From the NCBI GenBank assembly GCA_002067365.1, contig MVRK01000102.1:1-64000 (forward strand): a stretch of 64,000 bases of DNA. Direction: 5' to 3'. Under the pieces are notes generated by a model. The model ran no database searches, was not told the DNA's origin, and saw nothing but the letters and a program-made list of their open reading frames with translations. This stretch comes from Methanosaeta sp. PtaU1.Bin060 (GTDB lineage: Archaea; Halobacteriota; Methanosarcinia; Methanotrichales; Methanotrichaceae). Of this stretch, positions 18,601 through 27,153 are shown in pieces (within the stretch, counting starts at the first letter, position 1; each line of letters opens with the position of its first letter). The position numbers were made by a program, and so were the translations under genes.

Positions 18601-19815
18601 TGGATGATTCTTCAGAAAAGCTTCAATATGATTTTCTTTTCTAGGTAGCTTGATATTAGTGGCAATGAAGTTGTTATGAAAATTCTTTAGGTTTGATCCA
18701 TCTAGATCTGGTGCTATTTCTATAGCCTTCATCCAGAGCGCAGCCTTAGCTATCTGAACCGCTCTTTCATCGATATCGATCCCGAAGAGATTATTATTTA
18801 AGATAGAAGTGCAAATTTCCTTTGGATCTCTAAGAATCCCTTCCTCCTGGTACATTTCATAGAATAGGTCGAAAGCCTCCAGGTGGAAGTGACCTGAACC
18901 GCAAGCCGGATCCATGAAGCTTATCTTCGAAACCGGTTTTATCTGGACAGTTGCTCGATCTGCATCGATGACGTAATAATCCCATCGTTCGAAAAGTTTG
19001 GAATCAGAATGCATTCCAATCCAAATTGCTCCTAACGAATTCTGTACAAGGAACTTCACCATATATGGCTCAGTGTAAAGTTGAGTGGCAGCGATGATAC
19101 TAGGGCCTTCAATCTTGGTTTTCTCTATTTTCGCCCTTTCAAAGGTTTTTTCTTTCTCATCTTCGTTCCAATACTGATAAGCCCAGCCAAACGAATCAGG
19201 AGCTTCGAAGATCTCATCCGTGGCGACCTCCTGCCCCTTGGGCTTCTCTAAACCAGATAGAAGCGCGATGATCCTTTTCAATACTGCCAATGATGGCCGG
19301 AGCTTCGTAGCCGGAACATCTGGATTGAATAAATCGGGAAGATCCTTTGAACGTTGCTGGAACTCATAGAAAAGAACTGTAAAGAGCCCATCATCCTCTC
19401 CTTGGCAAGCTTGGGGATTCTTCTTGGCAAAGCGGTTATGGACTAGGGAACGCCCGCCATAGACTTCCTTCTTTCGGATGACTTCATCTATTATCCCACG
19501 TGCCTCCATGATTCGAAGAGCAAAGAGCCTATTGGCCCAGGTGTAGGCCGACTCCCGAATGAACTCGGCCACTGCATCCTTCCTTGCTACATTGGCCTGC
19601 TGGCGGAAGTCTAGGTAGGCATCCATAACCTCGCGTGCATCTCTATCTACATCTGAGAGATGGGGCATCTCCACTACCGGCTTGGATCGGTCCAGCCAAA
19701 TGCCAAGCCTGTTGAGTTGCTGCTCCAAGTCGCCTGCCTCGCCATTTTGCCCCTCCAGAATATGCCTCGTCTCAAGGCTTATAGCTCTGAGAGTTTTCTT
19801 CAGCCGATCATCCAT
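15697..19815 (-). CDS. pglX: BREX adenine-specific DNA methyltransferase PglX
   Basis: Methylates adenine in a 6-bp asymmetric site in host DNA, marking self. The 1372-residue protein carries SAM motif I MDPACGSGHFHLEAF (about 297-311) and the catalytic motif IV ATNPPYLGSRK (NPPY near 510). The frame is intact. The middle part (roughly plus-strand 16800-18250), which should include the target recognition region, is far more AT-rich than the flanks: 17 G/C of 60 at 17041-17100 against 33 of 60 at 19201-19260. The ATG directly follows the brxC stop codon, so translation is coupled. Confidence 0.95.
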   Translation of the reverse strand: MDDRLKKTLRAISLETRHILEGQNGEAGDLEQQLNRLGIWLDRSKPVVEMPHLSDVDRDAREVMDAYLDFRQQANVARKDAVAEFIRESAYTWANRLFALRIMEARGIIDEVIRKKEVYGGRSLVHNRFAKKNPQACQGEDDGLFTVLFYEFQQRSKDLPDLFNPDVPATKLRPSLAVLKRIIALLSGLEKPKGQEVATDEIFEAPDSFGWAYQYWNEDEKEKTFERAKIEKTKIEGPSIIAATQLYTEPYMVKFLVQNSLGAIWIGMHSDSKLFERWDYYVIDADRATVQIKPVSKISFMDPACGSGHFHLEAFDLFYEMYQEEGILRDPKEICTSILNNNLFGIDIDERAVQIAKAALWMKAIEIAPDLDGSNLKNFHNNFIATNIKLPRKENHIEAFLKNHPDDEPLRPAIEAVFNGLANVGELGSLVQIEDPVDRALLSLKGSLLLFGSESGWDVWKRKVIARLREHFEAESYATDAYRSFFGHSAGQGFALFDLLTHRYDVIATNPPYLGSRKMGVSLKSYLIKHYPSGKRDLFGAFIKLSNNLASPNGYFAMITLQGWLALSSYSELRKLLLSTDSLTVLAHLGRHAFSEADPPGNPVMVVWQKARAEDSHICECYRLTASRPSKEQAKILLGGVSNIIPNIKYIIKQSEMLGLENTPIIYWIHSDIFNLLRSKITVDSEAGGVKQGLATGDNARFLRFFWEVPCNQRWAKYQKGGGYAKWAGLSIYRLDWTGKGVYYEHNERARFQNSDTYFCEGITYTFLARGSLGLRIIENSVYDVHSMSIFPTSDQISRYALMGILNCRIGSYMARVISQDIRFNTGYISRLPLPKVDDIDLITALSIFCHKCKSLLMNQNMIEDIYDVNLYNAKTTAKTSLYNFIAQFYDRNFSICSCLHTAESILESSVFKSYGISNEAINSIIDETGAPAGWLPLIANLDELPQCSIVCEELSSMFSRDLQKHRPQQLSQAELKKLRENLRIFYEAGPGTKLEEDDINNDKNLQEEDGESEIIGASIPLPAETFLEELSLKMRYHPLSIYYLLSDGLKSENWRCVSEDRRITEDLLNCIILRLLGHQWPKQIEAGEPLPDWADKDGIIPLTEGCGERTLLERIHERITEEFPGTKRQDIEREFEDIMEISLEDWLTGHFFKHHISQFKKHPIAWQIESRPSEGNSRRRGRGRGVRQAPVFSFMIYYHKLNVDLLHKIRTHYIRNLRDHFETELRTLEGLDAPTGKQLERTSDLKRWIEELKDFDSRINDVSQNGFDYEKLREIIEQEPLDKWNSRDGRMVPPSTKEEVYLQEKRYDPNINDGVRVNIAPLQKAGLLAVDVLAKKDLDKAISDRAEWRADERRWCRNGKLPRPGWWKTEG

Positions 19816-22800
19816 TTAGATCAGCTCCACTTCGTTTCCTTCTTCGAGCTCCTTACGAACCGCCTGATCAAGCAGACCCTTTACCTGTTCCCATTGATTA
19901 ATATCCCTAATTCGACCAGTGGTGACCACATCAGTCACGTTAAGATGGCGGACCTTCTTGGCAGTAAGTTTGGGAACTTTCACCTTTTGAAGATCCTCTT
20001 TTTTTCGCTGAATTGCCTCCCCTAACTCTCTGATATGACTACTCGAACTATCAGGAAGGGTCGAAACCTGTATGATATCTTTTATTTTATCGATACCATT
20101 GATGAATTCTTCTAATGGTTTAGAAAGCTCTGTGACGAGGTCGGGCTTTAATCCATTAATTTCGAGATCTTTGGGCAGCCTTTCCAAGGCTTCCTTAGCA
20201 CGCCTCCTAGCATCTCCCCTCCATAAAGTTAGGATTTGCTCCAACTCACTTGTAGCAGAGAGCTTATTACCCTGCAGAATCTTCCAATTCTCCTCTTCGA
20301 CCATATTAGCATCCTTTATAGTGGCCCTCCAGTTGGCTAGGAAAGATCTGCATGTACCCTCCTTAGGAAGGCGATTCTCTACCGAGCCTAGACTGCTGGC
20401 AAAATTGCGCATCTCTATAAATTCTTCGGCCATCTTGCTGACAAAGGTGATGGCAGCTCGGATAATAGCAGCATCGACTTCGAGATTGCCCTTTAGAGCA
20501 TATATTTCATGAACCCGGTGATTTGGACTTTTTAGAGCAACAATCTTTTCAAATCGCTCTTTGCCAGAATGGAAACTTCTGGGTAGACTCAGTCCAGCAG
20601 GCTGGGACCAACGGATAACCTCATCAGCCTTGCTGAGTAGCTCCGAAGCGAACTCTTCCATGGCTTCAGAGAGGGCTGCAGGAGTTTCATCGATCTTTCG
20701 CATTCTGGTCAGCCGAATCAATAGCTCTCTGACCTCATCGAGTGGTGGAGATTCAACTTCATCAAGAGCCAGCTGAACCTTATTAAAATCAACACTTCGC
20801 CTTAGAGCATTTTGAAGCTCCTGATCAGCTGGATTAGTGAAAGGCTTTTTGTTTATGCTAATGATGATTGATCCTGCCCTGACCAAAGCTGCAACACCAA
20901 TGCGTACAGCACTCGGATTCCATCCATAGGGCGGGCTGGAAAACTCCTCGATAAGGTCCGCTCCTAGTATTCGCTCATTCCTGCTCTGTCTGAATGATAT
21001 ATAGCTGCAAATGCCATCGATTAGTGGAGAATGGGGATCAATCTGACCAATTTTATCATAGATCCCTAGCTTTTTAATATCTGGAGATAGACTCTTGGAT
21101 CCATTTAAAACTTCTGGAATGGCCTTATGCTCATTAATCACTTTAAACAGCAGATACTTCGGATAGAGTGTGGGCCAGTACAGTGCCGATATCTCCGACT
21201 CTAAGGCAACGCCGGGTGATTGACCGTTCTTAACTATCAGAGATCTTGATGATCCTTGGAAGACTATATTGGCTCCCTTAAGGCCCTCACGCAAGCCTTC
21301 TACTACTTTTTCTCTCAGCTTACCTAAGTCCTTTGATTCACGTTCGGACGCTATCTTATGAGCTTCCTCAGATTTATGAGGGTCTCCCTTCCATCTTTGG
21401 ACGACATTTCCTACTGCAATATAATAAGCAAGTATTTCTTGAAAGGTACTGCTCTTGGCCGATAGAACGAATATAGTTTGTTGTTCTTCCCGGCCTAGGC
21501 TTCTCTCCTCAAGTTCACGAAGCTTCACTCCTGAGAGTGGCGAAAATATCTGGATCTGCACGAAACCATCCTTGGTAATGGGCGTTTCATCGAAATAGAC
21601 CCTCACCGGAAAATCGCCATCTCTGTATTGAACCCTATCTAGACCCAGAATCTGCCTGATCTCCAATTTTGACAGCCCTGCTTCTAGATCTTGCATTTTA
21701 TAGGGCGCCTTTTCATCCGCCACATCCTTCTCGAAATTCTGCTCTTCCGGCGTCAAAAATTCGTACTCTTCCCCGATCTTGGCCACGAGCTTGGCATCTA
21801 TCAGTTTCTTTAGCTCCGGCATAATATGGTTATAGATCTCTGGTAAGTTATCTGTGCTATGCTCTACCAGAAGACGTGAGATATTGTCTGGCGTCCTTGG
21901 TATGTAATTAATCCCACGTATAAGATAAAGTACCTCAGCTACGCGTCTAGTTAGGTTGGTTGCCTCCTTTACTCGGGTTTCTATCTGGCTTAAATCCTTG
22001 CGAGTTTCCGGGTTTACCTCTGCCTCCCCGGCTAAATTGTTGTAGACCTCATCAAAGGAGACCAGCTCCCCGACGGCAGAGTCGAGATATCTCCTTCTGC
22101 CAGACCTAAGGATATCCTGAGTTATGGCCAACAAGGTCCTGGTTGAGCCTGAAATCTGCTCACCCCTACCCCCTGCACTCCTTAGGCCTTTCACTATCTC
22201 AGGGATTAGATGTATCTGGTAAGGCAAGAAAGGATAAAACGTCACAAAGCCACCCTCGCTGCACTCGGGCAGCTTCTGGCTAGTATTCGCCAGCTCTCCT
22301 ATGCCCCGGAGCGCACCAGGATTCTCGTTATAAACCTTGGCAACCTCTTCCCTACCTGCTAGCTTTTTCTTGAAGATGCGATCTTCTAGGACTAGCTCGA
22401 TGTTCTCAGTAGTCAGACTTATCTTGCGGAAGAAGCGCCCTTCAATTTTCTTCATATCACCCTTGAGTGCTCTAGCATTTTGGTAAACTGAGCCCATATC
22501 CTCATGGGTTGTGACAACGATCCAAATTTTACCTTTTGCCGCAATTGCTGATTCTTCCACCAAGGCTTGGAGCTGGGCCAGCTTTGTACCGTCCTCTCCT
22601 ATCCACTGGCCAGATTCGTCCAGAATCAGAACTAAACGACACGGCTTGCCCAACTTTTTTTCCTGCTCGTTCAAATCGTCTAGAATCACACCTACTAAAA
22701 ATTGAATATTATATAGCTCACCGTTCTCTGCATTTTTCAGGGCTTGGCTAACCTCTACTGGTGTTTCAAAGATATCCGGAGCAACATCACAGGCCGCTTT

Positions 22801-23430
22801 ATAGAGTGCACTTGCGTAGTATGATAGGTTCTTCCTCATCTGAACCCATGGTTTCTTGGAGTACTTCTCAGCAGAAGCATGCAGATCTTCCAGCTTCCCC
22901 TGCTTATCCAACTCAGCTTCAATTACTCTGGCATAGATAAAATTGGAGCTATACCCTTTTGATTGGTAAAATTGGGATAAGAGTAGCTTTGGAAGCGGTG
23001 TAGTCTTGCTATCTTCCAAAGTATTGATGTTAAAGGCTAGAACCTGAGTATTGCATTGAGATACGCGGAATAGGCTACGTAATATTGAATCCCTTCGACT
23101 GGAGCTGTAAGGTAGCCTAATTTCAAACCTCTCTATTACTGGGATGCCCTCAAGGCTACGGTTTTCAATTAGAAGAGAGGCTATCTTCGCAAGGTGAGAC
23201 TTGCCAGATCCGAAATATCCGGAGATCCAGACACCGATCTCAGAAGTCGGATTGAAAAATGTCTCAGTATAATGCTCCAGGAAATCATCCAAGAACTTCT
23301 CAATAGTTGGGGTTACTACATAGCTACCGATCTCGTCTGCTAGTTTATGTTCATCTTGCCTCTCACTAACTTTAATTGTTGGCTCGATCCTCTCTTCTAT
23401 TTTAGTCTCAAAAATATCCCTAATAAGCAT
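19816..23430 (-). CDS. brxC: BREX P-loop ATPase BrxC (PglY/BrxC family)
   Basis: Large ATPase of BREX, 1204 residues, typical length. Walker A is in ISGYFGSGKSHLAK (about 68-81) and an acidic ATPase motif in LVLILDESGQWIGED (about 266-280). The start is fixed by a strong SD (GGAGGGTGAT) before the ATG, 14 bp after brxB. It probably acts with BrxB, PglX and PglZ in the defence complex; its exact activity is unknown. The C-terminal half is helical and coiled-coil rich. The stop codon is followed directly by the pglX ATG. Confidence 0.95.
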   Translation of the reverse strand: MLIRDIFETKIEERIEPTIKVSERQDEHKLADEIGSYVVTPTIEKFLDDFLEHYTETFFNPTSEIGVWISGYFGSGKSHLAKIASLLIENRSLEGIPVIERFEIRLPYSSSRRDSILRSLFRVSQCNTQVLAFNINTLEDSKTTPLPKLLLSQFYQSKGYSSNFIYARVIEAELDKQGKLEDLHASAEKYSKKPWVQMRKNLSYYASALYKAACDVAPDIFETPVEVSQALKNAENGELYNIQFLVGVILDDLNEQEKKLGKPCRLVLILDESGQWIGEDGTKLAQLQALVEESAIAAKGKIWIVVTTHEDMGSVYQNARALKGDMKKIEGRFFRKISLTTENIELVLEDRIFKKKLAGREEVAKVYNENPGALRGIGELANTSQKLPECSEGGFVTFYPFLPYQIHLIPEIVKGLRSAGGRGEQISGSTRTLLAITQDILRSGRRRYLDSAVGELVSFDEVYNNLAGEAEVNPETRKDLSQIETRVKEATNLTRRVAEVLYLIRGINYIPRTPDNISRLLVEHSTDNLPEIYNHIMPELKKLIDAKLVAKIGEEYEFLTPEEQNFEKDVADEKAPYKMQDLEAGLSKLEIRQILGLDRVQYRDGDFPVRVYFDETPITKDGFVQIQIFSPLSGVKLRELEERSLGREEQQTIFVLSAKSSTFQEILAYYIAVGNVVQRWKGDPHKSEEAHKIASERESKDLGKLREKVVEGLREGLKGANIVFQGSSRSLIVKNGQSPGVALESEISALYWPTLYPKYLLFKVINEHKAIPEVLNGSKSLSPDIKKLGIYDKIGQIDPHSPLIDGICSYISFRQSRNERILGADLIEEFSSPPYGWNPSAVRIGVAALVRAGSIIISINKKPFTNPADQELQNALRRSVDFNKVQLALDEVESPPLDEVRELLIRLTRMRKIDETPAALSEAMEEFASELLSKADEVIRWSQPAGLSLPRSFHSGKERFEKIVALKSPNHRVHEIYALKGNLEVDAAIIRAAITFVSKMAEEFIEMRNFASSLGSVENRLPKEGTCRSFLANWRATIKDANMVEEENWKILQGNKLSATSELEQILTLWRGDARRRAKEALERLPKDLEINGLKPDLVTELSKPLEEFINGIDKIKDIIQVSTLPDSSSSHIRELGEAIQRKKEDLQKVKVPKLTAKKVRHLNVTDVVTTGRIRDINQWEQVKGLLDQAVRKELEEGNEVELI

Positions 23431-23444
23431 GAAATCACCCTCCT

Positions 23445-24017
23445 TTAGAGAACATCTCCTCTGTAAACGAATTCCTTAGCTATGTTAAGAAAAGAATAGA
23501 CCCTAGGTTCATTGAGAGTGCCTGGGATGAGAAGAACGACAGGGCAATCTAGAATTACATCATCGCTGCTCCACAGTTCCTGCATTACAGCATGTGGTGT
23601 TGTTGCAGGGTACAGCGCTGCTAGATTTTCTAGGACTATTACCTTTTTCTTTGTGCCCTCTATATATGCCTTAGCTTTAACTTCATTCTTTATTGCATCA
23701 ATCCAAAGGCTTCCCAGCTCAGACTCAGGATTTGAACCTGGCATTGGATCCCTAATAGATTCGAGAACATTATTGATCCCTAAATCGTCTAAAACAGATG
23801 CCGTTATCGGTAAAATATCTATGATCTCAAAGTCGAACTCTTCGCCCAAGCTTCTGCTCAATGTCTGCCATTCCTTAAGAACTGCAACCTCTGCCTCTGG
23901 AGGGTAAATAATAGCGAGAAACGGAGCCCCTGAGCTCCTGCCAATGTGCATGTACTGAGTTTTGATTCGCTCGATTGCTTCCCTCAACTTCCAACTCCAG
24001 TCAACTTCCCCGCTCAT
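23445..24017 (-). CDS. brxB: BREX protein BrxB (DUF1788)
   Basis: 190-residue protein of the DUF1788 family, of unknown biochemical activity but essential in characterised type 1 BREX systems. Recognised by length, by its place between brxA and brxC, and by FLAIIYPPEAE and VVLLIPGTL segments in an alpha/beta fold. Its 5' end overlaps the end of brxA by 17 bases, showing translational coupling. Confidence 0.88.
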   Translation of the reverse strand: MSGEVDWSWKLREAIERIKTQYMHIGRSSGAPFLAIIYPPEAEVAVLKEWQTLSRSLGEEFDFEIIDILPITASVLDDLGINNVLESIRDPMPGSNPESELGSLWIDAIKNEVKAKAYIEGTKKKVIVLENLAALYPATTPHAVMQELWSSDDVILDCPVVLLIPGTLNEPRVYSFLNIAKEFVYRGDVL

Positions 24018-24828
24018 AAGATACCTCTGGCAACCGAACTAGCTCTAGCATCGTCGTGCGCCCTGATTTCTCAAATCGGATCCACTTTCTTTGAGCCAGA
24101 TCAGCAAGCGCATTCGAAATATCTGACTCATTCCAAAGGAAGAGCCTCCAATCGGGAGCATCTATAATTGCGATTCCCTCCTTACCCTCTGCTTTTAGAA
24201 CGCAAAGTAAGTGATATACCGTCTCTGGAGCTACAGGAGGTCGCTGAATATATTTCTTTTGAATACCCCTTAAAATGCCGAAGTCCCTAAGGGCAGATAG
24301 CATATTGCTTGATAGCTTTTTGCGTGTGCTCTCATGCCATTGCGTAATTTGCTGGGATGCACTGGATTGCGCTTCAAGAAATAGCAGGACGTCCTCTCGA
24401 TTTACACTCGTTACTTGCGTTTGCCACTTATCCCAAATAACGCTTGTTATGAAATCGAAAGTCAATCGGTCTCGGAGTGAATAATAAAGGTAAGTCAAAG
24501 AGATATATTCGGGTGATGTAATCCCCTTGGCGGTTGTAGCTGCAATTGAGAGGCCCACCCATTCTGGAGCTATGTAGAGATAGCGATAATAGAGATCATT
24601 CCAGATACGGCGCCTGGTTTGGAATGACTTTTTATGAAGGCAATTATCTATAAATACATTATCTCTTAACTCTTGAATATTAATTTTATCTAACTCTTTA
24701 AATAGGATGAAGGTTTCCTGGATTAAAGCCCCTTTAGATGCGTTTCTAGAAGAGTGTGGGCCAATATCTCTGAGTGCCTGTAGGCTCTGGAAGGAAACCG
24801 ATTGGCCATCATACATACAGGTAACCAC
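24001..24828 (-). CDS. brxA: BREX protein BrxA (DUF1819)
   Basis: First gene of the BREX operon. The 275-residue length and helical make-up fit BrxA (DUF1819), described in bacteria as a small DNA-binding protein. No catalytic motif is seen. The frame opens with GTG at 24828; an ATG at 24816 is an alternative. A palindrome and a TATA-like sequence lie 43-72 bases upstream. The order brxA-brxB-brxC-pglX-pglZ-brxL is the classic type 1 order. Confidence 0.87.
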   Translation of the reverse strand: MVTCMYDGQSVSFQSLQALRDIGPHSSRNASKGALIQETFILFKELDKINIQELRDNVFIDNCLHKKSFQTRRRIWNDLYYRYLYIAPEWVGLSIAATTAKGITSPEYISLTYLYYSLRDRLTFDFITSVIWDKWQTQVTSVNREDVLLFLEAQSSASQQITQWHESTRKKLSSNMLSALRDFGILRGIQKKYIQRPPVAPETVYHLLCVLKAEGKEGIAIIDAPDWRLFLWNESDISNALADLAQRKWIRFEKSGRTTMLELVRLPEVSYERGS

Positions 24829-24870
24829 TTCAATTCCACGGTAATAAACTCATTGGCCTACTCTCAGTTA

Positions 24871-24899
24871 GCATATATGCAGTATCGTATATGTATACT
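24871..24899 (-). promoter_or_regulatory. brxA promoter with palindromic operator candidate
   Basis: GCATATATGC (24871-24880) is a perfect 10-bp palindrome. Beside it AGTAT (24881-24885) and ATACT (24895-24899) form inverted arms around a TATA-like core that reads AAGTATACATATACG on the minus strand. If that is the TATA box, transcription starts near 24865-24870, with the palindrome between TATA and start, where a repressor would block RNA polymerase. Confidence 0.45.
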
Positions 24900-25510
24900 T
24901 AAACGATTAAAAAAGCAGCTATGCCTTTCGCTGGTATGATTATGGACGTAGATTCAGCACAGATTCCAAGATAAAAAGAATTCTTGGCGTCAGGATTCAG
25001 GTATCGATGGCTCTCCTATAAATCTTTTCTAAGTGATTTTATGACGCATGAATTCACAGAAACGAGGGAAATGTTAACTATTGCCCCTTCCAGTTAAGTT
25101 GATATCAAAACCTACGCAGGCAAAAGGCCAAAGATCAACCTCAGCTTGGCGATCAAAAATGAGGCCTATTTTTACGGGAAGGGCCACTAGATTAGATCTA
25201 TGGTAAACTGAAAAAAATGAGTTTCAATCGGTTGACCCCAACCCTGCGGGCAGGTCAGGGAACATATGAGCTATGATAGATAATTATGGGATATATCTAT
25301 TAGCAGGTCGAATATGCCATGGGGCTTTATCTTCAGGATCTCCATGGCATTTAGTGCCGATGCCATGGAATTAATCTTCCTATTATTGCTTTATTCGCAA
25401 ATATCTGAATCTTTACTCGCGCTTAAGATACCCATGGCTAGGCTTCTATATTGGATGGAACCTCGGATACCTTATCGATATATTTCTCCTGGATCGCTAT
25501 GTAGCTCAAG
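24900..25510. other. Non-coding gap upstream of BREX with four CCATGG sites
   Basis: No supported gene. CCATGG occurs four times within 121 bp (25317, 25342, 25363 and 25432). A plus frame at 25314-25535 (73 codons) lacks an SD and looks like chance. A short CCTG-CGGG-CAGG hairpin lies near 25243. Together with the inverted-repeat element that follows, 24829-25709 is the longest gene-free stretch of the window. Confidence 0.4.
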
Positions 25511-25720
25511 TTTTCAAATGAAATGTGAAATCTGAAATCTCCTGGAAGGAATAGCCGCTAGATGCTGTTTCTTGACCTTCTCTTGACCTTCTCGCTATAT
25601 ATACTAAGCTAACCTCGATATGAAATCTACGCCAAATCGGGCTTAGATCTGAGGTCCAATCGAGATTTTAAAGGCTATTAGGCTTTCTCCTCCGGTGAGT
25701 TTTCAGATTTCATTTGAAAA
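25511..25720. repeat. 210-bp element bounded by about 40-bp inverted repeats
   Basis: The right arm 25701-25720 is, read on the minus strand, TTTTCAAATGAAATCTGAAA. The left arm has the same sequence on the plus strand with a 7-base internal duplication (25511-25523 and 25531-25537). The similarity continues inward, imperfectly: CTCCTGGAAGGAATAGCC on the left and CTCACCGGAGGAGAAAGCC on the right. The right arm contains the stop codon of the next gene. Inside lie two tandem CTTGACCTTCT copies and a TATATA sequence. It resembles a MITE or an inverted regulatory region. Confidence 0.55.
25571..25592 (+). repeat. Tandem 11-bp repeat before a TATA-like sequence
   Basis: CTTGACCTTCT occurs twice without spacing, followed by CGCTATATATAC. 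Paired direct repeats next to a TATA-like box could bind an archaeal activator or repressor, but no gene starts in the plus direction nearby. Confidence 0.45.
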
Positions 25721-26159
25721 CGACAGGGTCCCTAATCCGTACCCTGAGACTCAGAATCTTCTCTCCTCTCTTTGACCCAGGGCGCCGACTAACTTCGAAG
25801 CTCCTCTTATCCAGGTTGTTAACAAGGTAAGTGAACTCCGAGGGACTAAGATCGAGGTCTTTCTGCAGCTGCTGGAAGGTCTGAGAGCCGCCACGTTTCT
25901 TCAAAATCTCTTTTAGCTTCGCTATTCTCTTAGCAGTCTCCCTTCCAGGGGCTTTATCCGCACTTGGAGAGGCTTCTATTGCCTTGACCTTCTGTGCTAC
26001 GTAGGCGAAAGCTTCGCTGTAATCACCCGTCCATTGATCGAAGCCCTCAGCGCGGCCTTCCAGAGCTTCAACCCGTTCTCTGAGCTGTTTGACCTCCTGC
26101 AGGAGCGATTGAAGGACTTCGACAGGGACCACTACGAGAGAAGGTTGATCTTCCGGCAT
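25710..26159 (-). CDS. Unknown protein with coiled coil and predicted winged-helix domain
   Basis: 149 residues. Residues about 12-36 (VLQSLLQEVKQLRERVEALEG) form a leucine-zipper-like coiled coil; about 88-149 (LKEILKKRGGSQTFQQLQKD, then SPSEFTYLVNNLDKR and a basic strand) look like a winged helix. It is the third gene of the integrase cassette, 37 bp after the integrase. A role as regulator or directionality factor of the island is plausible. Its stop codon lies inside the inverted repeat at 25701-25720. Confidence 0.6.
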   Translation of the reverse strand: MPEDQPSLVVVPVEVLQSLLQEVKQLRERVEALEGRAEGFDQWTGDYSEAFAYVAQKVKAIEASPSADKAPGRETAKRIAKLKEILKKRGGSQTFQQLQKDLDLSPSEFTYLVNNLDKRSFEVSRRPGSKRGEKILSLRVRIRDPVVFK

Positions 26160-26196
26160 GTGATAGCCTCAAAATATATTTAGTTTATTTTATAAA

Positions 26197-27153
26197 CTAT
26201 ATTCCAAGCTGCGGTATATGCGCCAGGTAGCTTTCCCTTAGCTCCTTCTTGTCGATGTGATCATAGATGTCTATGGCCTCACGCCTCACATCGCCTCGAA
26301 GCTCCTGAATGAATTCACGGGACATGCCCGCTCGGCGCAGGTGGGTCGTGAACCAGTGGCGGCAGCAATGTGGGCTGAAATGATCTTCCGTGCGATCAGA
26401 GTCAGGATTATGCAGACCTGCACACTCTGCGGCTTTGGTCACTGCCAAGTACACTCCGTTGCGGTTGAGTCGCCCACCTTCGTTATTGACGAATAGTGCC
26501 TTACTGTTCTTGGGGTTGCGGGACGCTCTTGCCCTGAGCCAGCGGTGCAAAATAAGAGCGGTCTCATCGTCGAAGAAGACCGTCCTGTTCGTTCTTTTGG
26601 GCGTTGGCTTCAGCCTTATGCTTCCCTCGACCAGGTCAACATCATCGACATCAAGCTTGATGAGTTCGTTACGCCTGATGCCCGTCTTGGCGAGAAGCGT
26701 AATGACTGCCTTGTCCCTTATATCCAGAACTGAGTTTATCAGCTTGGCCATATCCTCGACTGAGATAAGCTTCCTGACCTGGCCATCATCGTTGTCTTTG
26801 TACCTGTGCAGATACCTCTTCCTGACCGAGTTGATGGGATTCTTATCGATATACTCTTCATATTCCAGGAACTCATAGAAACTGGACAGAGCGCAGAAGT
26901 AGTTCTCAATCGTCTTCTGGCCTACACCTCTATCTCGCCTGAGGTAATCCAGAAAGCCCTTGACGATATTCTTATCCACTGAGAGTATGTCCTGGTTCCT
27001 GCTGGATAGGTACTGAGCGTATATTCTCAGAGAGGAGTAATAGCGCCTGGATGACTCGTGAGACATTCCCCGGACATCACAGTCCTCTCTGAACTGGCTG
27101 ATGAGATCAGCTGGAAGATCTGCGGCTACAGCAGCCTCGATCATGCTATCCAT
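26197..27153 (-). CDS. Tyrosine recombinase/integrase
   Basis: Site-specific recombinase of 318 residues with an N-terminal SAM-like core-binding domain (about 15-105) and a catalytic domain (about 125-318). Catalytic residues: Arg160 in KTGIRRNEL, a Lys in KPTPKRTNR, His262 and Arg265 in HCCRHWF, nucleophile Tyr297 in DIYDHI. The His or Trp usually found in the LGH motif is Asp (LRGD, residue 288). It overlaps the upstream gene by 13 bases and lies 558 bp from the 3' end of tRNA-Leu, the position expected for an island integrase. Confidence 0.9.
   Translation of the reverse strand: MDSMIEAAVAADLPADLISQFREDCDVRGMSHESSRRYYSSLRIYAQYLSSRNQDILSVDKNIVKGFLDYLRRDRGVGQKTIENYFCALSSFYEFLEYEEYIDKNPINSVRKRYLHRYKDNDDGQVRKLISVEDMAKLINSVLDIRDKAVITLLAKTGIRRNELIKLDVDDVDLVEGSIRLKPTPKRTNRTVFFDDETALILHRWLRARASRNPKNSKALFVNNEGGRLNRNGVYLAVTKAAECAGLHNPDSDRTEDHFSPHCCRHWFTTHLRRAGMSREFIQELRGDVRREAIDIYDHIDKKELRESYLAHIPQLGI

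Noticed and set aside
25200-25260. GTTTCAATC-like sequence suggesting a CRISPR repeat
   Set aside because: Only a single short match, no second copy or spacing pattern; no CRISPR array or cas genes in the window.
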